A program made the position numbers and the translations under genes. Positions 7,056 to 15,217 of a stretch of 46,280 nucleotides of DNA are shown piece after piece. The stretch is from a virus, in the IMG/VR virus record IMGVR_UViG_3300038463_000298, positions 1 through 46,280 of that record; one strand, written 5' to 3'. The number at the start of each line of letters is the position of its first letter. The stretch's first letter is position 1. The notes beneath the pieces are model-generated. The model was not told where the DNA came from and did no database searches. It saw only the letters and a list, made by a program, of their open reading frames with translations.

Positions 7056-8009
7056 CTAAGACGAAATAGCATCGGCGTATGAAAGCCAAGGCCACGTTTG
7101 AGTGTAAGTTGTGTAGTTATTAAATGGGCTCACGTTATGAGCTACCAACGAATAAGTTCTCATTCCGAAAAAGTCATTGGTGTTCGCCGCATAAATAACG
7201 GATGCGAGTTGAACCCCCATCGGCCTAAACAAGAGTCCTTCCGCCACAAGAGCACGGGCTAAGTTTTGACTCCCAACGTTTGAGCTAATAAAGTAACTCA
7301 TTCGCATATTTGAGTAGTCAAATACAAAAACCTCGTTCGGGAAGAATTCAAAAAGTAACGCTTGAATAGTAGCTAAGGAACTTCCGGCGCTGTTTTTTAA
7401 AATAGCAAATTGGATCAACGTTAAAAAGTCAGCGTCACTTAAAGTGATCGCCCCTGTTGAGAGGCCGACCGTTCTAAAAACCCCTGCATATTTTCCGAGA
7501 ACTTGTAACTGCACACCACTCGCGATGTTTGAGCCCGTGAGGTTAAACGCATTTTGAAGTGCTAAGGGTAGAGTAATATCTGTCTGTGTAACGGTTAAAG
7601 TAATCGCCACGGAACCGGAAGTCGCGAGCGTATTAGAAGTAACAGTCAAAAGGGGCGCAACCGGCGGAACTCCAGTAAAGGTCACCACAAGTCCGGCTGC
7701 GATACTTCCGGAAACTGTCACAGACCCGAGCCCCGATAAAGCTTGAAGGTCAGATTGAATAGTAGACGCTGATGCGTTCCAAGCAATCGACGAAGTCGGT
7801 AATGTCGTTTGGTTTACACCAAAGGGTGTGTAGTTTAAAACGAAAGCGCCACTTGCAGCGGTCCCTGAAAACGCAATCGCCTGAACCGTTGTCTGAGGTA
7901 AAAGCGTAGGAGTGGCGACGGCCTGGGCCGTCGCATAAGCTTTTGGCTTTTGCAAATACTGTAAAATCAGTAAGTTCGCATAATAATTTAAAAGCTGAAG
8001 TGGGGTCAT
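7056..8009 (-). CDS. Baseplate protein, gpI/DUF2612-like, with inserted domain
   Basis: A 317-residue protein. The C-terminal part (residues 145-317; ALQNAFNLTGS, ADFLTLIQFAILKNSAGSS, YSNMRMSYFI) resembles DUF2612, the Mu gp48/P2 gpI-like baseplate wedge partner found after the J-like gene. Residues about 42-141 are an extra module (VQAIAFSGTAASGAFVL, IAWNASASTIQSDLQALSG, SNTLATSGSVAITLTV) also present in the J-like protein and the sheath. It follows the J-like gene with a one-base gap. Confidence 0.75.
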   Translation of the reverse strand: MTPLQLLNYYANLLILQYLQKPKAYATAQAVATPTLLPQTTVQAIAFSGTAASGAFVLNYTPFGVNQTTLPTSSIAWNASASTIQSDLQALSGLGSVTVSGSIAAGLVVTFTGVPPVAPLLTVTSNTLATSGSVAITLTVTQTDITLPLALQNAFNLTGSNIASGVQLQVLGKYAGVFRTVGLSTGAITLSDADFLTLIQFAILKNSAGSSLATIQALLFEFFPNEVFVFDYSNMRMSYFISSNVGSQNLARALVAEGLLFRPMGVQLASVIYAANTNDFFGMRTYSLVAHNVSPFNNYTTYTQTWPWLSYADAISS

Positions 8010-8010
8010 A

Positions 8011-9690
8011 TTACGTCACCGAAATACTGGTGGTGATCGAGTTACCAAGTACGTCTGTCGCTTTAACTACGTCGGTCACGTTTGGAGTCGATCCGGCCGT
8101 GTAGGCGCCTGATGATGCATTAATAGACGCTCCGCTCGCATTCGTAGCTAACGAGTAAACGTAAGACCCGTAACCCCCGACCGCTACGAAAGTTTGAGTT
8201 CCGAGAGGTGCGATACTCAAAGTTGAGGGGGACATTTGCATTGCGATAATGATGGTATTTGGGCTCGAAACTGCAAATTGATATTTCTGCGACGTGGGTA
8301 AAAGTGTATTAGAATACCCCTCGTTATAAGTGAAAGTGATCGCTGCCGACCCGGCCGTGAGGAGCGAGTTCGAAGTCACATAGAGAAGTCCTAAAACAGA
8401 TCCGGCGTTTAGAGTGACCACCAAAGACTGACTCGAAATCGAGCCCGTAACGGTTGCGGCCGTGAGTCCCGAGACCGCTTGAATTTTGGTTTGAATCGTC
8501 GAGAGGGAATCATTCCAATTGATCGCGGCCGTTGTGTTTCCGTTATAGTTAACGACAAAAGTGCCTGATGCGGCGACGGCTGAGAGTGCGAGGGTTTGAA
8601 CAGCCCCGGTGCTAAAGCCCGCTGACGTCACCAATGTGTTCGGGTCGATTGCTTGAACGAGAGTGGCCAAAGTGTTGATGTTCACTTCGGAATAAACGCC
8701 CGGAACGAAACTAGAAACAAGCCCCGATCTAACTGCCGCGATATTTGGCGGAGTTACGCCGTTAACTGAAGTGGCCGTGAAGCTGACGAAAAGATTTTGG
8801 GCCGTAACCGAGTCCCATAAAACGATAAAGGAGCTTCCGTCCACTTGCGTGATGACGTAAGAAGTCGCTCCAAACATTCCGCAGCACGCGTTTCTTTTGG
8901 TGTAGATCGCGTTTGCGATCGACGCTGCCGCCCCAGTCCCTGCGACGATAACCCAAATCGAGTGCCCCGGCACCCCCGCAACGTTTGTTGCCGAGGTCCA
9001 GTTTTCATAAACGAATGCACTAGTGACGCCGTTGATGTTTTCAAGAGCGGCTAAGAGGCCCGCGTAGTACCCTTGACTCGCAAGAGATACCGACTGGAGT
9101 CTTCGAATTCTTAAGGCCGCATCGGTTTCAGCATTTATGCCGAGACTTGTGTAGGTGGTGGGGTTGTTGATCGAAGTTACGCCCAAAACTACAGTCACTG
9201 GAATCGTAATAGTATTTGGAGTTGTTAAAACCGCGCCGGGGTTGGCCGCTTGGAACGCATAAACTTGAGTGCCTGAAACGCCCAACTGAGTCGTTTGAAG
9301 TTGCCACTGGTTACCGGCGTTATCGGCGACCGTGAAAACAGATTGCGCAGTTTGATCAAGACCGTAGAGGTTCACAGACTGAGACATCACCAAAGTTATG
9401 TTGGTGAGGGTGAACGTGCCCGCTTGTCTTACGAGGCCGTTGATTGCGACCCGTTGATCTAAAACGTTTCCAACCGCATTATCTGGATCAAATGAGTTAT
9501 AGATTTGTGAGAGTAGGTTTGCGATGTCCAAAACACTTTGGATAAAAATCATCATCATTTGGCCGTCAGGGGAGTTTGAGGCCAAATTGATCGTTGAGCC
9601 GTAAATAGCCTCGTAAGAGGCCGTGTAGTTTGTGACTAACTCTGTTTGTGTGACGACTGTAAGACCCGTTGACGTAAGTGAATTTGGCAT
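8011..9690 (-). CDS. Baseplate J-like wedge protein with two added surface domains
   Basis: A 559-residue protein. Residues 1-350 match the Baseplate_J family (Mu gp47, P2 gpJ): an N-terminal YxxxYGSTINLASNSPDGQ segment, a middle region, and AETDAALRIRRLQS. It forms the wedge ring of the baseplate. Residues about 364-457 are the module shared with the sheath and the following protein (VQTLALSAVAASGTFVV, INWNDSLSTIQTKIQAVSG). Residues 487-559 are an Ig-like domain (GGYGSYVYSLATNASGASI, SGAYTAG) of the kind also in the protein at 16679-17434. It is longer than the plain family because of these. Confidence 0.85.
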   Translation of the reverse strand: MPNSLTSTGLTVVTQTELVTNYTASYEAIYGSTINLASNSPDGQMMMIFIQSVLDIANLLSQIYNSFDPDNAVGNVLDQRVAINGLVRQAGTFTLTNITLVMSQSVNLYGLDQTAQSVFTVADNAGNQWQLQTTQLGVSGTQVYAFQAANPGAVLTTPNTITIPVTVVLGVTSINNPTTYTSLGINAETDAALRIRRLQSVSLASQGYYAGLLAALENINGVTSAFVYENWTSATNVAGVPGHSIWVIVAGTGAAASIANAIYTKRNACCGMFGATSYVITQVDGSSFIVLWDSVTAQNLFVSFTATSVNGVTPPNIAAVRSGLVSSFVPGVYSEVNINTLATLVQAIDPNTLVTSAGFSTGAVQTLALSAVAASGTFVVNYNGNTTAAINWNDSLSTIQTKIQAVSGLTAATVTGSISSQSLVVTLNAGSVLGLLYVTSNSLLTAGSAAITFTYNEGYSNTLLPTSQKYQFAVSSPNTIIIAMQMSPSTLSIAPLGTQTFVAVGGYGSYVYSLATNASGASINASSGAYTAGSTPNVTDVVKATDVLGNSITTSISVT

Positions 9691-9698
9691 CGCTCCCC

Positions 9699-10061
9699 CT
9701 AAATGGTGCTTAGGTCATACTCGAAGCTATTAGAAAGCTGAGAGTATGTCGTTTGCACTTGATACTTTATCGTGACCGACCTAGTTGCCGGATTGTAGAC
9801 AACAGAAAGTTGAAGTCCGCCTGTCACATTGTTTGTGTTTAAGATAACTGCGGCCACTGCGAGGTTCAAGGCTGTTAGGTCTTTACCGCCCAACAAATTA
9901 AACCAATCGATGCCCGCTCCTGTGTCGAAAAAGCAATCGCCTAAAAATGAACTAAGTCTAGTTTGAATATCCTGGGCGATAGCGGCGTTTCCAGAAAGGT
10001 ATGCGCTGGTACCGATTCCAAAAACCCAATCACCATTTACGTCAAGTGCTCTTACGATCAT
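9699..10061 (-). CDS. Baseplate wedge protein, gp46/gpW (gp25)-like
   Basis: A 120-residue protein starting at an ATG overlapping the previous stop. The pattern DIQTRLSSFLGDCFFDTGAG and the C-terminal NPATRSVTIKYQV resemble the small baseplate wedge proteins placed between the spike and J-like genes in Mu-like tails. It likely joins the sheath base to the wedge. Order spike, gp46-like, gp47-like, gp48-like is conserved here. Confidence 0.75.
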   Translation of the reverse strand: MIVRALDVNGDWVFGIGTSAYLSGNAAIAQDIQTRLSSFLGDCFFDTGAGIDWFNLLGGKDLTALNLAVAAVILNTNNVTGGLQLSVVYNPATRSVTIKYQVQTTYSQLSNSFEYDLSTI

Positions 10062-10804
10062 TCGAGTAACCCCGTAATTAAAGTTTGAACTGAATTTACT
10101 GCCGATGTAAGGGCTGTCGATGCAGTCCCTAACGCCATGCCCCCGGCCTTCGCTGCTGTCTCGACAGTCGGGTTCCCTTCAAAGGCCGTCGCCGCAGTAT
10201 TGAGTGCCGTCGCTAAAGACGACAGCGCGGTCAATAGGTTCCCTAAAGCGGTACCTAAACTTGTTGAGCTGTTTAAAAGTGTGACTTTGTTGTTGCTTAA
10301 ATTAAAGCCGACTTTGGCATTTCCATTGGTGAGTATCGCGCGCGCCGTGTCATAAGAACTAAGGACGTTTGGCGTGGACTTGACTCCCACCAACGCAATG
10401 GCGTCAGAAAACGCGTGAAGCCTTGAAGAGTTGACGGGGCTCGTGGCACTTCCCGTCTTAAACCAATTGTCTATGTCCCGGTCGTTAAAGAGTAGTAGGC
10501 ACTCATCGCCTTTTGCGATGGGGAATGTGAGATTTGATTTGCCCCCGCCCAGTACTACAACAGGGCAGTCGATGGCAATTGGGTAGTTGACCTGAACCGG
10601 AACATATTGGTTCGTTGAAGAGTTTCTCTCAAAGAAAGTCTTCGTGTAGTTAACTGTTGCAACAACTGTCATCGCTGTCGAGTTAAAACTTTGGACCGTA
10701 CCCACATGGTGCGAGTTTAGCTCAAGCATGATTTCTTTTTTGAGCAAACTTAAAAGATCACTTAACGAAGGTTCATTTGTCGTGGCGTTTAAAGTAAAGC
10801 TCAC
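10058..10804 (-). CDS. Baseplate spike protein (Gp138/gpV-like N-terminal domain)
   Basis: A 248-residue protein from a GTG overlapping the previous stop (GTGA). Residues 30-140 form an OB-fold-like domain as in phage spike proteins (HVGTVQSFNSTAMTVVATV, CPVVVLGGGKSNLTFPIAKG, DECLLLFNDRDIDNW). The C-terminal third is Ala/Leu/Thr-rich and helical, unlike a beta-helical needle. It should trimerise under the tail tube and puncture the outer membrane. Confidence 0.8.
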   Translation of the reverse strand: MSFTLNATTNEPSLSDLLSLLKKEIMLELNSHHVGTVQSFNSTAMTVVATVNYTKTFFERNSSTNQYVPVQVNYPIAIDCPVVVLGGGKSNLTFPIAKGDECLLLFNDRDIDNWFKTGSATSPVNSSRLHAFSDAIALVGVKSTPNVLSSYDTARAILTNGNAKVGFNLSNNKVTLLNSSTSLGTALGNLLTALSSLATALNTAATAFEGNPTVETAAKAGGMALGTASTALTSAVNSVQTLITGLLE

Positions 10805-11703
10805 CTAGGCACCACAACTAACTTCTGAGGCCCTTGCGTTCCGTAAAAGAGTTCAACGGAAGTGATCGCGTCCCCACAAACGGCGCCCGAAATCGTGCCT
10901 CGATGTTTGACGCCTGTCACTTTATAAACACCATTGAAGTTTGCTTTTTTAGAGGTGCCTTCAGCACTTTGCAGGTTAACTAGTTGGCCCGCGACTAAGC
11001 CCGGTTCGAAAATCATGTCGAACGTCATTTTCGTAAGCTCCCGGACCGGCGTCGCAAGTAGCCCTGACGAATCATCGATCAAAGGAGTTCCGCCGGGCGT
11101 GCACTCGTTATCGCCTAAGCAGTTCACTTTTCCGCCGTCGATGAAAAACCCATTAGTACCCGTCAGCTGCGTTAGAACTTGAACGGTCGAGCCGCTGACC
11201 GCGTTTCCGCGCGGCAAGGTTCCGAGAGTAGAGACGCCGTTTTGGTCCGGATAATTGCCTATTGACCCAAGAGAAACGAAAGGGAGTGCTGACGCGACAG
11301 TTTGAAGAACGATCTTTTCCGAAGTCCCGGCGGGGAACTGCGTACTGATTTGGCCGTTATTAAACGCATATCCACCATCAAAACACTCGAGTGTAGTTAT
11401 GAAATTCGTGCCCTCACGAACCGACCAGGCTTGTGTGATGTTGCCAGTAAATACGGTCGAAAGATTTTGCCCATACCCGGCTTGTAAAATGACCGATTGA
11501 AAGATGCCGGTGTCCATAACGTTAAAGCGGATCTGGTTTCTATTTGCCGCGTTCAAGTTATAGATCCGAATTGAGCAAACGTTAGCCGAAGTTAAAGTGT
11601 TTCTAGTGATGTCGAATTCAATAGTGAACGGAAGCTCTATGGTGAGAGTCCCTCCGCTTGGAGTGCCAACTTGTAATACATAGTTGCGCCCAAACTTATA
11701 CAT
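10801..11703 (-). CDS. Baseplate hub protein (gp44/gpD-like role)
   Basis: A 300-residue protein. The N-terminus (IELPFTIEFDITRNTLTSANVCSIRIYNL) is typical of hub proteins that begin with a beta-rich domain containing IxNLN. The C-terminal motif (LVNLQSAEGTSKKANFNGVYKVTGVKHRG) matches the end of such proteins. It sits directly upstream of the spike gene, as expected for the hub that holds the spike. Confidence 0.75.
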   Translation of the reverse strand: MYKFGRNYVLQVGTPSGGTLTIELPFTIEFDITRNTLTSANVCSIRIYNLNAANRNQIRFNVMDTGIFQSVILQAGYGQNLSTVFTGNITQAWSVREGTNFITTLECFDGGYAFNNGQISTQFPAGTSEKIVLQTVASALPFVSLGSIGNYPDQNGVSTLGTLPRGNAVSGSTVQVLTQLTGTNGFFIDGGKVNCLGDNECTPGGTPLIDDSSGLLATPVRELTKMTFDMIFEPGLVAGQLVNLQSAEGTSKKANFNGVYKVTGVKHRGTISGAVCGDAITSVELFYGTQGPQKLVVVPR

Positions 11704-12053
11704 CAGGTTCCGGTCCCCGCTAAAATCTGTGCATATTCGGCGACTTCGGCTGCACTTAAAATGTAGAGAACCGCAGCACCGCTTTCAAAGTCTTGTTGTT
11801 GCGTGGCTTCGCGGTTCCCTGAAACAAAACACCCAAGTCCCCAAGTCAAAGAGTTCCGCCATTGGTTAAGCATATTAGGGCTTGTTGTGATTTGGAGTCC
11901 GTTAAGAGTAAAACTATTCCACACCAATGAAGTGATGAACCAAGCGTATTGTTGCGGGTAAAAAGCCATCGTAATGGTGGTTGAAGTGCCATCGGGCAAA
12001 ATCAAAGTTTGCGTTTGAGCCGGGGCTGAGGTGATTTGTTGTACTGCGTACAT
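11703..12053 (-). CDS. Baseplate plug protein (Pam3 gp18-like)
   Basis: A 116-residue protein, starting in a TAATG overlap. It is a beta-rich small protein (TLILPDGTSTTITMAFYPQQYAWFITSLVWNSFTLNGLQI) resembling the plug proteins placed between the Dit-like protein and hub in small myoviruses such as cyanophage Pam3. It probably closes the baseplate hub. Confidence 0.6.
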   Translation of the reverse strand: MYAVQQITSAPAQTQTLILPDGTSTTITMAFYPQQYAWFITSLVWNSFTLNGLQITTSPNMLNQWRNSLTWGLGCFVSGNREATQQQDFESGAAVLYILSAAEVAEYAQILAGTGT

Positions 12054-12931
12054 TACGCGACTCCGAAGCTTGAAGTTAGACTCGTCGCAAGACTCGGTCC
12101 CTGTACGGGCGTCGATGTTCCTAAATTAGTTGCGCCTTGTGATTGAAGAGCCGCTCTACCTTGTTGGTTTGATCCAATGGTGCCCGCAGTCGTTGAAGTC
12201 TGAGCGATTCTAATTTGTTTAAAGCTCATTTCAAAACTCGTGATGTAAGCGGTCTCGGCATCCTGGATCGGACGCATAGACTTGATTGCCATGTCGGTGA
12301 ACACGGCCCAAGGCGTTTGAACAGTGAAAAGAGTTCGACTTTGCCAAAAACCAAAGAGCTGTTGAAAAGCTTGTTGTTGCTTATTTTGGTTTGGTTCAGT
12401 TGCAATCGGAAAGCTTGAATTTCCGCTGATAACGCTTTCCCCGCCAGTGCCGTTGATCGACGACCACGAACTGACGGCTGAGTTGATAGCGTTTTGCGCG
12501 ACCTGGTAAAGCTGAAAAGCCGTGTTATAGGCGATCAACGCCGAAACTGAAAGCGAAGGCGTGTAAGCCGAGATGATCGTAAGTTTATCGGCGAGCGCTT
12601 TTACAGGCGCCAATGCCGGGGGCGCGATGTCGTTAAGTTCACCAATGAAACCGTGCGTGCTTATGATTGGTGGTTTTAAAGCGATTTGATCTTGGAGGGC
12701 CGTATTGTCCTCGATGTAGTGGTCTGTAATATCGCTTTCTAAAGCAATACTTTGTTCGCCTTCGTAGTGGAAAAGGAATGCAGGCGGCGGTTGAGCGATT
12801 GACTGCGTCCCGTCAGGATTTGGCGGATTTTGCGGTTGGTACCCGATCGTTGATTGCGGGCTTACAAGAATAAGATTCGAAAGCGCTGTTGCCGTTGTCG
12901 TAATAGGTGCGAGGGCTGATAAATTTGCCAT
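12053..12931 (-). CDS. Dit-like baseplate/tail tip protein
   Basis: A 292-residue protein immediately after the tape measure gene. The N-terminal motif (FHYEGEQSIALESDITDHYIEDNTALQDQIALKP, then ISTHGFIGEL) is characteristic of Dit-like hub proteins that follow tape measure genes in such phages. The C-terminal 60 residues are Ser/Thr/Gln-rich and disordered. It likely links the end of the tube to the hub. Confidence 0.65.
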   Translation of the reverse strand: MANLSALAPITTTATALSNLILVSPQSTIGYQPQNPPNPDGTQSIAQPPPAFLFHYEGEQSIALESDITDHYIEDNTALQDQIALKPPIISTHGFIGELNDIAPPALAPVKALADKLTIISAYTPSLSVSALIAYNTAFQLYQVAQNAINSAVSSWSSINGTGGESVISGNSSFPIATEPNQNKQQQAFQQLFGFWQSRTLFTVQTPWAVFTDMAIKSMRPIQDAETAYITSFEMSFKQIRIAQTSTTAGTIGSNQQGRAALQSQGATNLGTSTPVQGPSLATSLTSSFGVA

Positions 12932-14071
12932 CTATGTCCCCTGTCTCTGAGCCGTGCGTTGGCGGTAAGCATGGTTGATGCCTTGACGGTGCGCGTCCTT
13001 AACTGCCTTTGTGTCTTTAGCATCACCATGGTGAGTAATATTTTGATTGATGCTTGTGTTGTTGGTGACGTTTTTTCCGCCGCCGACGTTCGGAGTTAGT
13101 CCGTTCATATGATCTTGAGATGCAAAATGGCCGTCTATTTGGCCGCCGACCCAATCACTAAGCATTGCGACGGGGTTCTTTTTTAAGTTTCCTTTTTTAT
13201 CAGTACTTGCGGTTTCGCCTTTACCTAAAAAGCCTGAAAGCTTATCTACGCCGGACCCGATCGTGTCAAAGATCAAACCCCAGCCCTTAAAGATTTCATT
13301 GATAACTTCGAAGAGCTTTAATTTCTCAGAGATTTTTTCGAAAGCTTCGGCAAGTTTTAAAACTTGGTCAACGACTTTTGAAATGTCATTCACCATCGAT
13401 TGGCCATGTTTTGCGTTGAAGTGGCCAAAAGCCATTTGCATTTTATTATTGAGATTTGACCAAGCGATGTTTGATTTATCTAGTGAGCCGATTTCGTTTC
13501 CAGAATATGTGGGCGCCTTCGAAAGCATTTCAGGCGTAAACATATTTCGGCGCATCGCTGCGATGGTGCCTTCAGATAACCCGGCGCCTTTGCCAACAAT
13601 GTTGCCCTGAATGAGCGGCAACTTTTGAATCGCGTCATTGTAGTGCTTTAGCATTAGGAAGGTGTCTTGATAGTCCTCTTTTTTGACCCCACCCAGGGCC
13701 CTCGACATTAACGCGATGCCCTCGGGCGGTCCTTTGCCCATAAGCATGTTGGACATCGAGTTTTGCAGCGCTTTTACGGAGCCGGTCATCTCTTCGGCGC
13801 CGACACCCGCTTGACGAGCCGCGAATTGCCATTTTTGTAGGTCTTGCGCGGATTTCCCAGTGAACGCAGTAAAATTGGTGAGCCCCGTACCTGCGGCGCC
13901 TGAAATTGCCATCATTCGCTCTAAACCATACATAGCACCAAGAATGGCCGCTTTGGTCTCGATCGATGATGAGCCTAAGTCGCTCATTCCCTTTTTAACG
14001 TTACCGAGTGCGCCGACTGTTTTGTCGGCCCCTTTGATTCCAAGCTGCACAAACAATTCGGCTATCTGCAA
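12932..14071 (-). CDS. Tape measure protein (short)
   Basis: A 379-residue protein from a TTG with AGGGGG upstream. It is Ala/Gly-rich, mostly helical, with hydrophobic helices near residues 40-65 (AAILGAMYGLERMMAISGAAG) and 250-285. The C-terminus is Gln/Asn/His-rich. It follows the chaperone genes, the standard place. It is short, which with the usual 0.15 nm per residue rule would mean a tail of about 55-60 nm. Confidence 0.75.
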   Translation of the reverse strand: MQIAELFVQLGIKGADKTVGALGNVKKGMSDLGSSSIETKAAILGAMYGLERMMAISGAAGTGLTNFTAFTGKSAQDLQKWQFAARQAGVGAEEMTGSVKALQNSMSNMLMGKGPPEGIALMSRALGGVKKEDYQDTFLMLKHYNDAIQKLPLIQGNIVGKGAGLSEGTIAAMRRNMFTPEMLSKAPTYSGNEIGSLDKSNIAWSNLNNKMQMAFGHFNAKHGQSMVNDISKVVDQVLKLAEAFEKISEKLKLFEVINEIFKGWGLIFDTIGSGVDKLSGFLGKGETASTDKKGNLKKNPVAMLSDWVGGQIDGHFASQDHMNGLTPNVGGGKNVTNNTSINQNITHHGDAKDTKAVKDAHRQGINHAYRQRTAQRQGT

Positions 14072-14181
14072 TTGACGCCCCCTAGATTTACGAGTAGTTC
14101 AATTGCATATGTGGAAAGCCCGAAAACGGATGAGTAACGCCATGAAACTTCGTCATAAAACTTTAGGTTACTAACTCTCAT
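14062..14181 (-). CDS. 39-residue protein between tail chaperone and tape measure
   Basis: Read from the ATG inside the end of the chaperone extension, with GGGAG upstream, to a stop inside the tape measure start; it overlaps both neighbours by about 10 bases. The peptide has a compact pattern (VSWRYSSVFGLSTYAIELLV), with aromatic and hydrophobic residues rather than random composition. It may be a third tail assembly factor. No family is named. Confidence 0.55.
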   Translation of the reverse strand: MRVSNLKFYDEVSWRYSSVFGLSTYAIELLVNLGGVNCR

Positions 14182-14742
14182 TTTTGTTCAACTCCCAATG
14201 CATCCTTTCGTAGTCGCTGCAAAACTCTTCATAGTTGAGTGCTTGCAACACTACGCGAGCCCCGAGCTCTTTTACTTCCGCATAAGACCCGAAGCCCAAC
14301 TTAACGAGCTTGAGATGAATCAACAATACGTCGTCAACGGCCTCTATTTTTGGTCGCTTCCTATCATCTCGAAGAACTGACTGTACTCTGCATAGAGGCC
14401 TTTCACGAAAGGGTCGATGTTTTCCTTTGCGACCGCGATGCAAACAGCGACATAATCGCTGCGTGCCTCAACGGGTTCAAAAGTATCTTTGTCGATTTTT
14501 AAATCGCCCTTACCGCTATTGTAGATGCACTTCTTAAAGCACTCCCACAAACACGCCTCAATTTTCTTCGATGATAATCCAACACAAAAAATGTCTTTAT
14601 AGACACTCGCCATTTCAGTTGTAGAGACGAAAGCAACCGCCTTCGCCTCTTCTAAAATCGCTTGATAAAGAGCCTTCGAAACTTCGAATGGTGAGACACC
14701 GATTTTCAAAACTGCGCCGCTCGGCAATTTTATTTCTCTCAT
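14171..14742 (-). CDS. Tail assembly chaperone, frameshifted (GT-like) product
   Basis: The downstream open frame is in -1 relation to the short chaperone and has no good start of its own. A slip at the CCAAAAAT sequence just before the short product's stop gives a 190-residue fusion reading QKIEAVDDVLL, ending ERMHWELNKNES. Short and extended chaperones from one gene are the rule in tailed phages. The site is not a textbook slippery heptamer, so the exact slip position is inferred. Confidence 0.7.
14344..14742 (-). CDS. Tail assembly chaperone, short (G-like) product
   Basis: A 132-residue protein between the tube and tape measure genes, where long-tailed phages encode chaperone G. The sequence starts MREIKLPSGAVLKIGVSPF, a beta-hairpin start common in tail chaperones, followed by helices. 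It ends QK-stop at a run of five A, where a -1 shift opens the extension at 14171-14343. Confidence 0.75.
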   Translation of the reverse strand: MREIKLPSGAVLKIGVSPFEVSKALYQAILEEAKAVAFVSTTEMASVYKDIFCVGLSSKKIEACLWECFKKCIYNSGKGDLKIDKDTFEPVEARSDYVAVCIAVAKENIDPFVKGLYAEYSQFFEMIGSDQK

Positions 14743-14743
14743 G

Positions 14744-15199
14744 TTAAGTCAAAACCCTTACCGCTTGCGAAAACTTCATTTCATACATCGCAATCGATTG
14801 ATCGGTTTCGCCTTCAACGTTCGACTTCCCTTCAATCGATTTCTTAAAGATACCGCCCGAAAGAATGTAGGTATCTGAGCCGACGTTACCTGCACCATCA
14901 CCAAGTTTCTTGATGAACGTGCCGGTCAAGAGAACCGTGCCCGAGAAGTTGGCGTTTTGTTGAGCGAGCAAGTTTTGTAAGAACTTGTCGTCATTGCCGC
15001 CGCGAATGATTCGCATCTTTACTTCGCACTGTGCGCCCGAAGCGTTGTAGCCGAAAATCGCGTTCCCGTTCTTTCCGGTTTTCACGTTTGCGATGTCATT
15101 AGGGTAAGTCAGCTCGACAACGTTCCCATCGGCGAAATCCGATAGGGGTTGGTTGTTTAAGACGACTGTGTCATTTCCAGATAATGCTATTTTTGCCAT
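14744..15199 (-). CDS. Tail tube protein (DUF3277-like)
   Basis: A 151-residue, beta-rich protein directly after the sheath gene. The pattern VVLNNQPLSDFADGNVVELTYPND and VRTGKNGNAIFGYN-like segment, then SGGIFKKSIEGKSNVEGETDQSIAMYEMKF, matches the DUF3277 tube family that pairs with DUF3383 sheaths. It polymerises as stacked hexamers inside the sheath. Confidence 0.85.
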   Translation of the reverse strand: MAKIALSGNDTVVLNNQPLSDFADGNVVELTYPNDIANVKTGKNGNAIFGYNASGAQCEVKMRIIRGGNDDKFLQNLLAQQNANFSGTVLLTGTFIKKLGDGAGNVGSDTYILSGGIFKKSIEGKSNVEGETDQSIAMYEMKFSQAVRVLT

Positions 15200-15217
15200 A
15201 GATAAATCCTTTCAAAC

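Noticed and set aside
8754-9044. Open frames overlapping the J-like gene in other frames on both strands
   Set aside because: Shadows of a well-supported gene with no start signals.
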